Shown here: one piece after another, positions 22,685-32,707 of the stretch
Numbering within the stretch: position 1 is the stretch's first letter
Layout: every line of letters starts with the position of its first letter
Source: an uncultured Bacilli bacterium
Lineage (GTDB): Bacteria; Bacillota_I; Bacilli_A; RF39; UBA660
NCBI GenBank assembly: GCA_934096295.1
Contig: CAKOLL010000002.1
Coordinates: forward strand, 62,001 to 126,000
Length of the DNA: 64,000 bases
Reading direction: 5' to 3'
The notes under the pieces: generated by a model
Told to the model about the DNA's origin: nothing
Seen by the model: only the letters and a program-made list of their open reading frames with translations
Database searches by the model: none
Translations under genes and position numbers: made by a program

Positions 22685-22957
22685 ATGTCTAAAACAGAAT
22701 TAGTAGAATTAATTGCAAAAGAAGCTGGACTTTCTAAAGCTGATGCTGCTCGTGCTCTTGATGCTACAATCGCAGGTATTACTACTGGATTAAAGAAAGA
22801 TGGAAAGGTTGCTTTAGTTGGTTTTGGTACATTTAGTGCTAAAAAAAGAGCTGCTAGAGAAGGAATCAATCCATTAACTAAAGAAGCTATTAAAATTCCT
22901 GCTAAGACAGTTGCTTCATTTAAAGCTGGAAGCAAATTAAAAGACGCTTTAAATTAG
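22685..22957 (+). CDS. hup: DNA-binding protein HU
   Basis: The 90-residue HU protein bends and compacts DNA. It starts MSKTELVELIAKEAGLSKADA and has the arm-flanking motif GFGTFSAKKRAAREGINPLT, the DNA-contact loop. GGGAGG precedes the ATG. The 150 bases upstream are AT-rich with a possible promoter but no certain hexamers. It ends in a terminator. Confidence 0.95.
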   Translation: MSKTELVELIAKEAGLSKADAARALDATIAGITTGLKKDGKVALVGFGTFSAKKRAAREGINPLTKEAIKIPAKTVASFKAGSKLKDALN

Positions 22958-22966
22958 TAAATTTTG

Positions 22967-22994
22967 AAAAGTTGATTAATTTCAACTTTTTTTT
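22967..22994 (+). terminator. hup terminator
   Basis: AAAAGTTGA (22967-22975) pairs with TCAACTTTT (22982-22990), followed by more T. Confidence 0.75.
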
Positions 22995-23033
22995 AATGCC
23001 TTTTTGGGGTATAATATATTTAAGGTGGTAAAT

Positions 23034-24077
23034 TTGAAAAAAAGATTGATATGGTTACTTGGAATAGGGTTAACCCTAATAATAGTACCTTTTATAATAA
23101 ATAAATATAGTATATTTAGAATAATTAGTTTGATTTTAGGAATTGTTTTGGTGCTAATTAGTTTTTGTTTGAAGAAAAAAAGAAATGTTTTTCTAATTCT
23201 TTTAGTGCCTATTTTACTTTTTGCTATGAGTTATGGGATAGATGTATTGTTTGCTTTTAAATTAAAGTATGTTCCTATTTATAGTTATATTATAAAAAGT
23301 AGTGATAAAGTTAAAACTTATAATAGTTTCTTTTATAGAGTTTATGATTGTAATAATAAACTTAGTTTAGATTACGGGTATAAAAATAGTTATGTATGTA
23401 GTGATGATTTGTTAGATACAATAAGTATAAATAAATTTTTACAAGATTCTAAAGATAGTTATAAAGAGTATAAAAATAAATTTGTTAGAATTCATGGAAA
23501 GATTAGTAGAATAAGTGGTAATGAAAGCATTGAACTTGCTGCATTTACTAAAAGTGATGAGGTATTAAATGGCTATGTTAACTTTAATTTAGATTATACT
23601 TTGAGTGTTAAAACGACAGATAACTTAAGTAAATATAGAATTTATGATTATATAGATGTAATTGGTAGAGTTGATTCATTTAATAATAATACAATAACAT
23701 TAATAGATACAAAATTAATACCTAGTGATATTTATAATGAGTATAGTTTTGAAATAATTAATAATAATGATGAAAAGTTATCTAATTTAATAAAAGAAAA
23801 GAATTATTTTTATTATGGAATTAGTTCGTTAAATGTTAAATATGATCAAGATAATATTTATGAACTTAGTTATGTGCTTCAAGATGAAAAAATAAAAATT
23901 GATGATATAATAATAGATGTAGATTTTAAAACTATTAAAGATGAAGAAGATAAAGAAGCTGGTAAAGTCTATAAATTAGAAAAGTTCAATATTTTAGAAT
24001 GTGATAATGAGAAAGTGATTGTTGCTAATAAAAATAGTAAACTAAATAGTGATATTTGTAAATTGGATATTGAGTAA
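23034..24077 (+). CDS. membrane protein with an extracytoplasmic OB-like domain
   Basis: The 347-residue protein has three N-terminal membrane helices (within residues 1-75) and a large outside domain. KFVRIHGKISRISGNESIEL, then YIDVIGRVDSFNNNTITL, resembles the OB-fold tRNA_anti-like module seen in exported proteins. The start is TTG 23034 after GGTGG; the longer frame begins inside the promoter region. Function unknown. It is followed by a terminator that also contains the ybxB -35. Confidence 0.6.
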   Translation: MKKRLIWLLGIGLTLIIVPFIINKYSIFRIISLILGIVLVLISFCLKKKRNVFLILLVPILLFAMSYGIDVLFAFKLKYVPIYSYIIKSSDKVKTYNSFFYRVYDCNNKLSLDYGYKNSYVCSDDLLDTISINKFLQDSKDSYKEYKNKFVRIHGKISRISGNESIELAAFTKSDEVLNGYVNFNLDYTLSVKTTDNLSKYRIYDYIDVIGRVDSFNNNTITLIDTKLIPSDIYNEYSFEIINNNDEKLSNLIKEKNYFYYGISSLNVKYDQDNIYELSYVLQDEKIKIDDIIIDVDFKTIKDEEDKEAGKVYKLEKFNILECDNEKVIVANKNSKLNSDICKLDIE

Positions 24078-24113
24078 TTTTAAACTCTAAATCGTTGCTG
24101 AAAATTTTGTTAG

Positions 24114-24152
24114 AAACTTGTACTAAAATGGTTGACGTAGTACAAGTTTTTG
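24114..24152 (+). terminator. terminator hairpin overlapping the ybxB promoter
   Basis: AAACTTGTACT (24114-24124) pairs perfectly with AGTACAAGTTT (24139-24149), followed by TTTG. The 14-base loop contains TTGACG, the -35 of the next promoter. Confidence 0.65.
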
Positions 24153-24161
24153 TTGTATAAT
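24132..24161 (+). promoter_or_regulatory. ybxB promoter
   Basis: TTGACG (24132-24137), 18-base spacer, TATAAT (24156-24161). It shows that the ATG at 24160 cannot be the start codon. Confidence 0.75.
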
Positions 24162-24192
24162 GATTTTATATCGAGAAAAGGGGAAAGTGCCT

Positions 24193-24792
24193 TTGGAACA
24201 TTATTTTACAAACAATGAGAATCTAAAAAGTGAGTTAAGAACTTTAATTTATAATTATGAAGATATATCTTTTGAGTTTTTTAGTGATAATGGAGTTTTT
24301 GCTAAGAATAAAATAGATTATGCTTCAAAATTATTGGTAGAGACGTTTATAAAAGAGATACGTGATGATAAAAGCAATGGATATATTTTAGACGTTGGTT
24401 GTGGATATGGATTCATAGGGATTGTTGTAGGAAAAGTATTAGATAGAAAAGTTGAATTAGTAGATATAAATAAAAGAGCGCTTCATTTAAGCGAGAGAAA
24501 TATTAAGTTAAATGGAGTAGATGGGAAAGCATACGAAAGTAATGCATATGAATGTGTAAAAAATAAATATGAATATATAATAACTAATCCACCGATTAGA
24601 GCAGGAAAAGAAACAGTGTTAAGTATTTTGAAGGGAGCAAGGAATCATCTTTTAGATAATGGTGAGCTATGGTTTGTAATAAATAAAGACCAGGGAGCTA
24701 AATCGACAGCAAATGCGTTAAAAGAATGTTATAATGTAGAGGTTATAGCAAAAAGTAAAGGTTTTTTTGTGTTTAGAGCAAAAACTAATTGA
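24193..24792 (+). CDS. ybxB: class I SAM-dependent methyltransferase (YbxB/RsmC-like)
   Basis: The 199-residue protein has the SAM-binding motif LDVGCGYGFIGI and the NPPIR motif (TNPPIRAGK) of N-methyltransferases acting on rRNA bases, like RsmC. In Bacillus ybxB lies just upstream of rpoB, as here. TTG 24193 is chosen because the promoter covers the upstream ATG, a GGGGAAAG SD is present, and the family begins M-x-HYF. The exact nucleotide modified is not known to me. Its end overlaps the rpoB promoter. Confidence 0.88.
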   Translation: MEHYFTNNENLKSELRTLIYNYEDISFEFFSDNGVFAKNKIDYASKLLVETFIKEIRDDKSNGYILDVGCGYGFIGIVVGKVLDRKVELVDINKRALHLSERNIKLNGVDGKAYESNAYECVKNKYEYIITNPPIRAGKETVLSILKGARNHLLDNGELWFVINKDQGAKSTANALKECYNVEVIAKSKGFFVFRAKTN

Positions 24793-24817
24793 CAAATTAG
24801 CAATTAGGCTTTACAAT
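24789..24817 (+). promoter_or_regulatory. rpoBC promoter
   Basis: TTGACA (24789-24794), 17-base spacer, TACAAT (24812-24817). It overlaps the ybxB stop and leaves a leader of about 75 bases before rpoB. Confidence 0.75.
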
Positions 24818-24897
24818 TTTAAATTGGTGGCGTATTTATTTTTTAAATAAAAACGAAGAAAAAAATAGTCTTAAAAAATTGTGTATGGGGTGATATC

Positions 24898-27800
24898 GTG
24901 GCTTATAAAGTTAAAAAATTTGGTGACTATCGTGAAAGAAGAAGTTTTTCGAAGACGAAAAACGTTTTAGAGTTGAATGATTTATTGGAAGTTCAAAAAA
25001 AATCATACAAGGAATTTCTAGAAACAGGTATCAAAGAGATATTTGAAGATTTATTTCCAGTTGAAAGTTTTACCGGTAATATTTCACTAGAATTTGGTGA
25101 TTATTATTTTGATGAACCAAGGTACTCTATTAAAGAAGCAAAAGAAAGAATGGTAAACTATGCTGCACCTTTAAAGGTTGAGGCACGTCTTTATGTTCAT
25201 GAAACTGGTGAGGTTAAAGAACAAACAATATTCCTAGGGGATATGCCTTTAATGACTGATGCTGGAACATTTATTATCAATGGGGCTGAACGTGTAATTG
25301 TATCACAATTAGTACGTAGTCCAAGTGTATATTTTAAAAAAGAAATTGATAAGAATGGACGTCATATCTTAGGTGGAGAATTAATACCTAACAAAGGAAC
25401 TTGGCTAGAATATGAAACAGATGCTAGGGATGTTTTATATGTAAGAATTGATAGAACAAGAAAAGTAACTGTTACAACATTCTTAAGAGCTTTAGGTTTA
25501 TCTAGTGATGAAGATATTTTAAGTGTTTTTGGTGATAATGAATATATTAAAAATACATTAGAAAAAGATTCTACTAATAATACTGATGAAGCATTAATTG
25601 AAATTTATGAAAAATTAAGACCTGGAGAACCAGCAACATTAGATTCATCAAAGAACCAATTAATTACAAGATTCTTTGATAGATTCCGTTATGACTTAGC
25701 TAAAGTTGGACGTTATAAATTTAATAAAAAGTTAAATGTATTAGATAGATTAGAAGGTTTAACTTTAGCAGAACCATTAATTGATAATAATAAAACATTA
25801 GCAAAAGCTGGAGATGTTTTAACAAGGGAACTACTTGAAGAATTAAAAACTTATTTTGAAAAAGGGTTAAATGTAAAAGATATTTTAGTTAATGAAGAAT
25901 TAGATGATTATAAATCTGTTCAAGTTGTTAAAGTAGTTGATCCTGAAGATAATAAGAAAACATTTAATATAATTGGTGTTGATCAAAGTGTTGATGTTAG
26001 ACGTTTGACTATACCAGATGTTTATGCATCACTTAACTATTATATAGGTTTACATAAAGGAATAGGTAATGATGATGAAATAGATAACTTAGGAAATCGT
26101 CGTGTACGTCAAGTTGGAGAACTAATTCAAAATCAATTTAGAATTGGTATGGCTAGAATGGAAAGAGTTATTCGTGAAAGAATGACTACTCAAGAATTAG
26201 ATACTGTAACACCTAAAACATTAATTAACATTAGGCCTGTTACAGCAGCTTTAAAGGAGTTCTTTGGATCAAGCCAATTATCAAAATTCATGGATCAAAT
26301 TAACCCAATAGCTGAGTTAACAGATAAGAGACGTTTATCAAGTCTTGGACCTGGAGGGTTATCTCGTGATCGTGCAGGAATGGATGTTCGTGACGTTAAT
26401 GCATCACACTATGGTCGTATTTGTCCAATTGAGTCACCAGAAGGACAAAACATCGGTCTTATTACATCACTTGCTGGTTATGCAAAAATTAATGATTATG
26501 GATTTATTATGACTCCATACCATAAGGTTGTTAATGGTGTTGTTACTGATGAGGTATGTTATTTAACTGCTGATGAAGAAAGAGGCCATGCTATTAGTCA
26601 AGCAGCTGTTAAATTAGATGATGATAATAAAATTGTTGATGATGAAGTAGTAGCTCGTTATAATGGCGATACTATTTATGTAAAAAGAGAAAAAATTGAT
26701 TATGTCGATGTTGCTCCAAGTCAAGTAGTTGCTATAACTACAAGTTGTATCCCATTCCTAGAATTCGACGATGCTCATAGAACTCTAATGGGTGCAAACA
26801 TGCAACGTCAAGCTGTACCACTTCTTACTTGTGAAGCTCCAATTGTTGGAACAGGTGTAGAATGTATTGCTGCAAGAGATTCAGGTTCAACTATTGTTGC
26901 CAAAGCTGATGGTGTAGTTGAATATGCTGATGGTTTAAAAATTATAGTTAAAACCGCTGGTGGTAAAGATACATATCATTTAGCAAATTATGAAAGAAGT
27001 AATGCATCAAGTTGTATTAACCATCATCCAATTGTTAAAGCTGGAGATGCAATTAAACGTGGTCAAGTTATTGCTGATGGTCCATCTACAGATATGGGTG
27101 AACTAGCACTTGGTAAAAACTTAACTGTAGCATTCATGACATTTGAAGGTTATAACTATGAAGATGCTGTTATCTTAAATGAAAAATTAGTAAAAGATGA
27201 TGTTTATACATCACTTCATATATCACATTACGATATTGATTGTCGTGATACTAAACTTGGACCAGAAGAAATTACAAGAGATATTCCAAATGTTGGGGAA
27301 GATGCTCGTAAAAACTTAGATAAAAATGGTATTGTAAGAATTGGTACTGAGGTTAGAGATGGAGATATTTTAGTAGGTAAAGTTACACCAAAAGGTGTTC
27401 AAGAACTTACTAGTGAAGAAAAATTGTTACATGCAATTTTTGGTGAAAAGACTCGTGAAGTTAGAGATACATCGCTTCGTGTAGATCATGGTGCTGGTGG
27501 AATTGTTCATGATGTTAAAGTTTATACTAAAGAAAATAGTGATGAACTTCCTGCTGGAGTATCTAAAATAATAAGAGTATATATTATTCAAAAACGTAAG
27601 ATTCAAGTCGGAGATAAAATGTCTGGACGTCATGGTAATAAAGGGGTTATTTCGTTAGTACTTCCTGAAGAAGATATGCCTTACTTACCAGATGGTAGAC
27701 CAGTAGATGTTATGCTTAATCCATTAGGCGTTCCATCTCGTATGAATATCGGACAAATTCTAGAATTACATTTAGGTATGGCTGGTAAAAAGTTAGGTGT

Positions 27801-28524
27801 TCATTATGCTACTCCAGTATTTGATAGTGCAACATGGGAAGATATTTCTGAAGAAATGAAAGAAGCTGGTATGGAACCTGATGGTAAAGTTGTTTTACAT
27901 GATGGACGTACTGGAGAACCATTTGATCATAGAATTAACGTTGGGGTTATGTACATGGTTAAACTACATCACATGGTTGATGATAAACTACATGCTAGAG
28001 CAACAGGACCTTATTCACTTGTTACTCAACAACCTCTAGGTGGTAAAGCCCAATTTGGTGGTCAACGTTTCGGAGAAATGGAAGTTTGGGCATTATATGC
28101 TTATGGTGCATCTCATGTATTACAAGAAATTTTAACTGTTAAAGCCGATGATATTACAGGTCGTGTTAAAGTTTATGAATCTTTAGTTAAAGGAAAAACA
28201 ATTGATCAAGCTGGTGTACCAGAATCATTCAGAGTTTTAGTTAAAGAATTCCAAGCATTAGGATTAGATGTTCAAGTGATTGATAATAATGATAATGTCG
28301 TAGAATTTAAAGACATTGAAGAAGATGAAGATGATAATGATGCATTTAGAATTGATGAAATAGATGTTACAACAAATGAACTTAATGATGATGAAGAATT
28401 AAATGAAAATCTTGAAGAATTCCAATATGAATTTGAAGATGATGATTTGGATAATCTTGAGTTTCCAGGTGATATCGAAGAAGATGAAGAAGATATCTTA
28501 GATGATGGGGAAGGTGAAGAATAA
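24898..28524 (+). CDS. rpoB: RNA polymerase beta subunit
   Basis: The 1208-residue beta subunit carries the full conserved core, including the rifampicin region FGSSQLSKFMDQINPIAELT followed by KRRLSSLGPGGLSRDRAG, the stretch IESPEGQNIGLI, and KMSGRHGNKG near the C-terminal third. After the core there is an acidic tail of about 70 residues rich in Asp and Glu, longer than usual. The start is GTG after GGGGTGAT. Its stop overlaps the rpoC ATG by one base. Confidence 0.98.
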   Translation: MAYKVKKFGDYRERRSFSKTKNVLELNDLLEVQKKSYKEFLETGIKEIFEDLFPVESFTGNISLEFGDYYFDEPRYSIKEAKERMVNYAAPLKVEARLYVHETGEVKEQTIFLGDMPLMTDAGTFIINGAERVIVSQLVRSPSVYFKKEIDKNGRHILGGELIPNKGTWLEYETDARDVLYVRIDRTRKVTVTTFLRALGLSSDEDILSVFGDNEYIKNTLEKDSTNNTDEALIEIYEKLRPGEPATLDSSKNQLITRFFDRFRYDLAKVGRYKFNKKLNVLDRLEGLTLAEPLIDNNKTLAKAGDVLTRELLEELKTYFEKGLNVKDILVNEELDDYKSVQVVKVVDPEDNKKTFNIIGVDQSVDVRRLTIPDVYASLNYYIGLHKGIGNDDEIDNLGNRRVRQVGELIQNQFRIGMARMERVIRERMTTQELDTVTPKTLINIRPVTAALKEFFGSSQLSKFMDQINPIAELTDKRRLSSLGPGGLSRDRAGMDVRDVNASHYGRICPIESPEGQNIGLITSLAGYAKINDYGFIMTPYHKVVNGVVTDEVCYLTADEERGHAISQAAVKLDDDNKIVDDEVVARYNGDTIYVKREKIDYVDVAPSQVVAITTSCIPFLEFDDAHRTLMGANMQRQAVPLLTCEAPIVGTGVECIAARDSGSTIVAKADGVVEYADGLKIIVKTAGGKDTYHLANYERSNASSCINHHPIVKAGDAIKRGQVIADGPSTDMGELALGKNLTVAFMTFEGYNYEDAVILNEKLVKDDVYTSLHISHYDIDCRDTKLGPEEITRDIPNVGEDARKNLDKNGIVRIGTEVRDGDILVGKVTPKGVQELTSEEKLLHAIFGEKTREVRDTSLRVDHGAGGIVHDVKVYTKENSDELPAGVSKIIRVYIIQKRKIQVGDKMSGRHGNKGVISLVLPEEDMPYLPDGRPVDVMLNPLGVPSRMNIGQILELHLGMAGKKLGVHYATPVFDSATWEDISEEMKEAGMEPDGKVVLHDGRTGEPFDHRINVGVMYMVKLHHMVDDKLHARATGPYSLVTQQPLGGKAQFGGQRFGEMEVWALYAYGASHVLQEILTVKADDITGRVKVYESLVKGKTIDQAGVPESFRVLVKEFQALGLDVQVIDNNDNVVEFKDIEEDEDDNDAFRIDEIDVTTNELNDDEELNENLEEFQYEFEDDDLDNLEFPGDIEEDEEDILDDGEGEE

Positions 28525-31500
28525 TGATAGATGTTAGTAAATTTAAAGGTATTAAAGTAAGTATTGCATCACCAGAAAAGATACGTGCATGGTCTTATGG
28601 TGAAGTAAAAAAACCTGAAACAATTAATTACCGTACCCTTAAACCTGAAAGAGATGGATTATTCTGTGAAAAGATTTTTGGACCAACAAAAGACTTTGAA
28701 TGTTCATGTGGTAAATATAAAAGATTAAGATATAAAAATATCGTATGTGACCGTTGTGGAGTTGAAGTAACTCGTTCAAAGGTAAGAAGAGAAAGAATGG
28801 GGCACATAGAACTTGCTGCTCCTTGTTCTCACATATGGTTCTTTAAAGGTGTTCCTTCTAAAATGGGACTTGTCCTAGATATGTCTCCAAGGGACCTTGA
28901 GGAAGTATTATATTTCGTAAGTTATGTAGTAATTGATCCAGGAAAGGCACCACTTGAAGTTAAACAAACTTTATCTGATAAAGAATATCGTGCTTATTAT
29001 GAAAAGTATGGAAATACTTTCAAAGTAGGTATGGGTGCTGAAGCAATAAAAGAATTATTAAAACAAGTTGATATTGATAAAGAAGTTGAAGATTTAAGAA
29101 AAGAGCTTGAAAATACAACTGGACAAAAAAGAATTCGTCTTGTTAAAAGACTTGATTGTTTAGTTGCTTTCCAAGAATCTGGTAATAAACCTGAATGGAT
29201 GGTACTTGATGTGTTACCAGTTATTCCACCAGAATTAAGACCAATGATTCAACTTGATGGTGGTAGATTTGCAACTAGTGATTTAAATGACTTATATCGT
29301 AGAATTATTAATAGAAATAATCGTTTAAAGAAATTATTGGAACTTGGTGCACCAACTATTATTGTTCAAAATGAAAAACGTATGCTACAAGAAGCTGTTG
29401 ATTCACTTTTTGATAATGGTAGAAGAGGAAGAAGTATTACAGCTGCTTCTAATAGACCACTTAAGAGTTTATCAAGTATGTTAAAAGGTAAACAAGGACG
29501 TTTCCGTCAAAACTTATTAGGTAAGAGAGTTGACTATTCTGGTCGTTCTGTTATCGTAGTTGGACCAAACCTTAAGATGCATCAATGTGGTCTTCCAAAA
29601 GAAATGGCTATTGAGCTATTTAAACCACATGTAATTAATGGTATTGTTGAAAGAGGTTTAGCTCACAATATTAAAGGTGCTAAAAAACTTATTGATTCTC
29701 GTGATGAAGCAATCTGGGATATTGTTGAAGATGTAATTACTGAACATCCAGTATTATTAAACAGAGCTCCAACACTACATAGACTTGGTATTCAAGCATT
29801 TGAACCAGTACTTGTTGGTGGTAAAGCTATTAGACTACATCCACTTGTTTGTGCAGGATTTAATGCAGACTTCGATGGTGACCAAATGGCTATCCATATT
29901 CCACTTTCTGAAGAAGCAAAAGCTGAAGCTAGAATTTTAATGCTTAGTGCTAATAATATCTTAAATCCAAAAGATGGAAAACCAATTGTTACACCAAGCC
30001 AAGATATGGTACTTGGTAACTGTTATTTAACTATTGAGTATGCTGGTGAAGAAAATGAAGGACATGTTTATAAAAATCCAAATGAAGCTTTAATGGCATA
30101 TGAAAGAAAAGAAATAACTTTACATACAAGAATTGCAATTCCTGTTAATTCATTTAAATATAAACTATTTACTGATGAACAAAGAGATAAATATTTAGTT
30201 ACAACTGTAGGTAAATTAAAATTTAATGAAATTTTACCTGATACATTCCCATATGTAGAAGAAGGTACTAAAGCTAATATTGAAGGTATTACTCCGGATA
30301 AATATTTCTTACCAATGGGATGTAATATTCCAGAAGAAATAGCTAAGATGGAACTTGTTACTCCATTTGTTCAAAAGACTTTAGGACAATTAATTGCTCA
30401 AGTATTTAAAAGATATAAAACAACTGAAACATCTATAATGCTTGATAAATTGAAAAATTTAGGTTTCAAATATTCAACTATTGCTGGTATTACAGTATCT
30501 ATTGCAGATGTTGTAAGAAGTGAAAAGAAAGGTGAAATAATTGAAGCTGCTAAAGCAAAGGTAGATAAAATTAATAAACAATATCAAAGAGGTTTAATTA
30601 CTGATGGGGAAAGATATCAAAGTGTTATTGAAGTTTGGACTAAAGCAACTGATGATGTTAAGAACGAACTTAAAGCAATAAGTGAAAATGACTTTGATAA
30701 TCCATTATTCATGATGATGAACAGTGGTGCCCGTGGTAAAATTTCAAACTTTACCCAACTTGCTGGTATGCGTGGTTTAATGGCAAAACCAGATGGTTCA
30801 ACTGTAGAAATTCCAATTACATCATCATTTATCGAAGGTTTATCTGTGTCTGAATTCTTCTTATCAACACACGGTTCTCGTAAAGGGGATGCCGATACTG
30901 CCTTAAGAACTGCAGACTCAGGATACTTAACAAGAAGACTTGTTGATGTTGCTCAAGATATAATTGTTAAAGAATTTGATTGTGGTACACATCAAGGACT
31001 TGTTGTTTATGACTTACTAAATGAAAAAGATAACTCAGTTATTGAACCACTTGCTGAACGTATTTTAGGTAGATACGCATCTAAGAAAATTGTTAATCCA
31101 GAAACTAAGGAAACTATTGTGGAAGCTGGAGAAATGATTAATGAAAATGCCGTTATTAAAATTACTAAAGCTGGTATTAAAAGGGTAGAAATTAGAAGTG
31201 TCCTAACATGTAAATCAAATAATGGGGTATGTCAAAAATGTTATGGACGTAACCTTGCAACTGGTAACTTAGTTGAAAAAGGTGAAGCTGTTGGTATTAT
31301 GGCTGCTCAATCAATTGGTGAACCAGGGACACAATTAACTATGCGTACATTCCATACCGGTGGTGTTGCATCTGGGGATGATATTACTCAAGGGTTACCA
31401 AGGGTTGAAGAATTGTTCGAAGCACGTATTCCAAAAGGAAAAGCTACAATTGCTGAGGTAACCGGTAAAGTTATTGGTATTGAAGAAAACAATGGTAAAC

Positions 31501-32258
31501 ATACAATTACTATTGAAAATGAAGCTGGATGTCATGAACATGTAACTAATTACAATATGAAACTTCGTGTTGCTATAGGTGATGAAGTTGAAGCTGGAGA
31601 TAAATTAACTGAAGGTGTTATTTCTCCAAAAGAATTATTAGCTGTAACCGATCCACTTACTGCACAAGAATATATCTTGAAAGAAGTTCAAAAAGTTTAT
31701 AAATTACAAGGTGTTGATATTTCAGATAAACATATTGAAATTATTTGTAAACGTATGATAAATAAGGTAAGAATAACAGATGCTGGAGACTCAGAATTTG
31801 TTGAAGGTCTTGCTGTATCACTAAGAGACTTTACAGAAGGTAATAAACCAGTTATTTTGGCTGGAAAAACTCCTGCTAAAGGTAATCCAATTATGCTTGG
31901 TATTACTAAGTCATCTTTGGAAACTGATTCATTCTTATCTGCTGCATCATTCCAAGAAACTACTAGAGTGTTAACTGATGCTGCTATTCATGGTAAAGTT
32001 GATAGACTTCAAGGTCTAAAAGAAAACGTTATTATTGGTAAGCTAATACCTGCTGGTACTGGTTATAGTGATTATAATAGTTTGGATATAGAACTTGAAA
32101 AAGCTATTTTAAATGATGATGCTCAAGAAGTTTTAGAGGAAAAACTTATGGATAATGAAGATATTGTTAATGATACACAAAGTATTGTTGATGAAATTGA
32201 TGAATTCGAAGAGAAAAAAGAAACTGAAGAAGAAATTAATGAAGAAGATGCTGAATAA
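28524..32258 (+). CDS. rpoC: RNA polymerase beta' subunit
   Basis: The 1244-residue beta' subunit has the N-terminal zinc-binding CSCGKYKRLRYKNIVCDRCGVE, the catalytic FNADFDGDQMAIH that binds magnesium, and the second zinc site (LTCKSNNGVCQKCYGR). The C-terminus ends in an acidic stretch, like rpoB. Adjacent rpoB and rpoC are cotranscribed. Confidence 0.98.
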   Translation: MIDVSKFKGIKVSIASPEKIRAWSYGEVKKPETINYRTLKPERDGLFCEKIFGPTKDFECSCGKYKRLRYKNIVCDRCGVEVTRSKVRRERMGHIELAAPCSHIWFFKGVPSKMGLVLDMSPRDLEEVLYFVSYVVIDPGKAPLEVKQTLSDKEYRAYYEKYGNTFKVGMGAEAIKELLKQVDIDKEVEDLRKELENTTGQKRIRLVKRLDCLVAFQESGNKPEWMVLDVLPVIPPELRPMIQLDGGRFATSDLNDLYRRIINRNNRLKKLLELGAPTIIVQNEKRMLQEAVDSLFDNGRRGRSITAASNRPLKSLSSMLKGKQGRFRQNLLGKRVDYSGRSVIVVGPNLKMHQCGLPKEMAIELFKPHVINGIVERGLAHNIKGAKKLIDSRDEAIWDIVEDVITEHPVLLNRAPTLHRLGIQAFEPVLVGGKAIRLHPLVCAGFNADFDGDQMAIHIPLSEEAKAEARILMLSANNILNPKDGKPIVTPSQDMVLGNCYLTIEYAGEENEGHVYKNPNEALMAYERKEITLHTRIAIPVNSFKYKLFTDEQRDKYLVTTVGKLKFNEILPDTFPYVEEGTKANIEGITPDKYFLPMGCNIPEEIAKMELVTPFVQKTLGQLIAQVFKRYKTTETSIMLDKLKNLGFKYSTIAGITVSIADVVRSEKKGEIIEAAKAKVDKINKQYQRGLITDGERYQSVIEVWTKATDDVKNELKAISENDFDNPLFMMMNSGARGKISNFTQLAGMRGLMAKPDGSTVEIPITSSFIEGLSVSEFFLSTHGSRKGDADTALRTADSGYLTRRLVDVAQDIIVKEFDCGTHQGLVVYDLLNEKDNSVIEPLAERILGRYASKKIVNPETKETIVEAGEMINENAVIKITKAGIKRVEIRSVLTCKSNNGVCQKCYGRNLATGNLVEKGEAVGIMAAQSIGEPGTQLTMRTFHTGGVASGDDITQGLPRVEELFEARIPKGKATIAEVTGKVIGIEENNGKHTITIENEAGCHEHVTNYNMKLRVAIGDEVEAGDKLTEGVISPKELLAVTDPLTAQEYILKEVQKVYKLQGVDISDKHIEIICKRMINKVRITDAGDSEFVEGLAVSLRDFTEGNKPVILAGKTPAKGNPIMLGITKSSLETDSFLSAASFQETTRVLTDAAIHGKVDRLQGLKENVIIGKLIPAGTGYSDYNSLDIELEKAILNDDAQEVLEEKLMDNEDIVNDTQSIVDEIDEFEEKKETEEEINEEDAE

Positions 32259-32295
32259 GTATTTTCTTTACAATTTGTTTACATGATAAGCTTGT

Positions 32296-32345
32296 AACAT
32301 TTTGACATGTTTTGTCGAAAGTGTTGCAGGCTTTATTTTTTGTCT
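32296..32345 (+). terminator. probable rpoC terminator
   Basis: An imperfect stem between AACATTTTGAC (about 32297-32307) and GTCGAAAGTGTT is followed by a T-rich stretch. It partly overlaps the next promoter. Confidence 0.45.
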
Positions 32346-32352
32346 ATATAAT
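32324..32352 (+). promoter_or_regulatory. promoter of the 95-residue protein gene
   Basis: TTGCAG (32324-32329), 17-base spacer, TATAAT (32347-32352). Confidence 0.65.
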
Positions 32353-32376
32353 ACAGTCCCTAAAGGAGGGATTATT

Positions 32377-32664
32377 TTGAAAACAACTATTTTAAGTGGT
32401 GATATTTCAGAAGAAAAAGCATTTTTGCTTTCTAAAATATTTGCTAATAAGTTGCCATTATTTGATTTTATTAATTCTTTTTTCAATTATATAAATTATG
32501 ATTATCAGATTGTTGATGGAAAAGTTAATGTATTAAAATTAAATAATAGAGTAAGTAATAGTAATTTAGCTATTTATTATGATGATGGAGATAGTATTCG
32601 TTTAAATATATGTGGTATTTATCATATCATAATTGAAGATATTACTTTTGAAAAAGTAGCTTAA
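32377..32664 (+). CDS. hypothetical 95-residue protein
   Basis: TTG start after a strong AAAGGAGGG SD, with its own promoter. The protein is soluble, with a hydrophobic middle (LPLFDFINSFFNYINYDY) and a polar C-terminus ending FEKVA. No family recognised. A TCGAC/GTCGA hairpin (32671-32683) after the stop may be a terminator. The preceding in-frame extension is excluded because the promoter lies in it. Confidence 0.6.
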   Translation: MKTTILSGDISEEKAFLLSKIFANKLPLFDFINSFFNYINYDYQIVDGKVNVLKLNNRVSNSNLAIYYDDGDSIRLNICGIYHIIIEDITFEKVA

Positions 32665-32707
32665 GTAGGTCGACGATGTCGATTTATTTAAACTAAGGGG
32701 AGGAATA

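Noticed and set aside
27427..27633. Minus-strand ORF within rpoB
   Set aside because: Shadow frame of a highly conserved gene, with no SD or family motif; the same holds for the other ORFs lying inside tkt, smc, alaS and the helicase.
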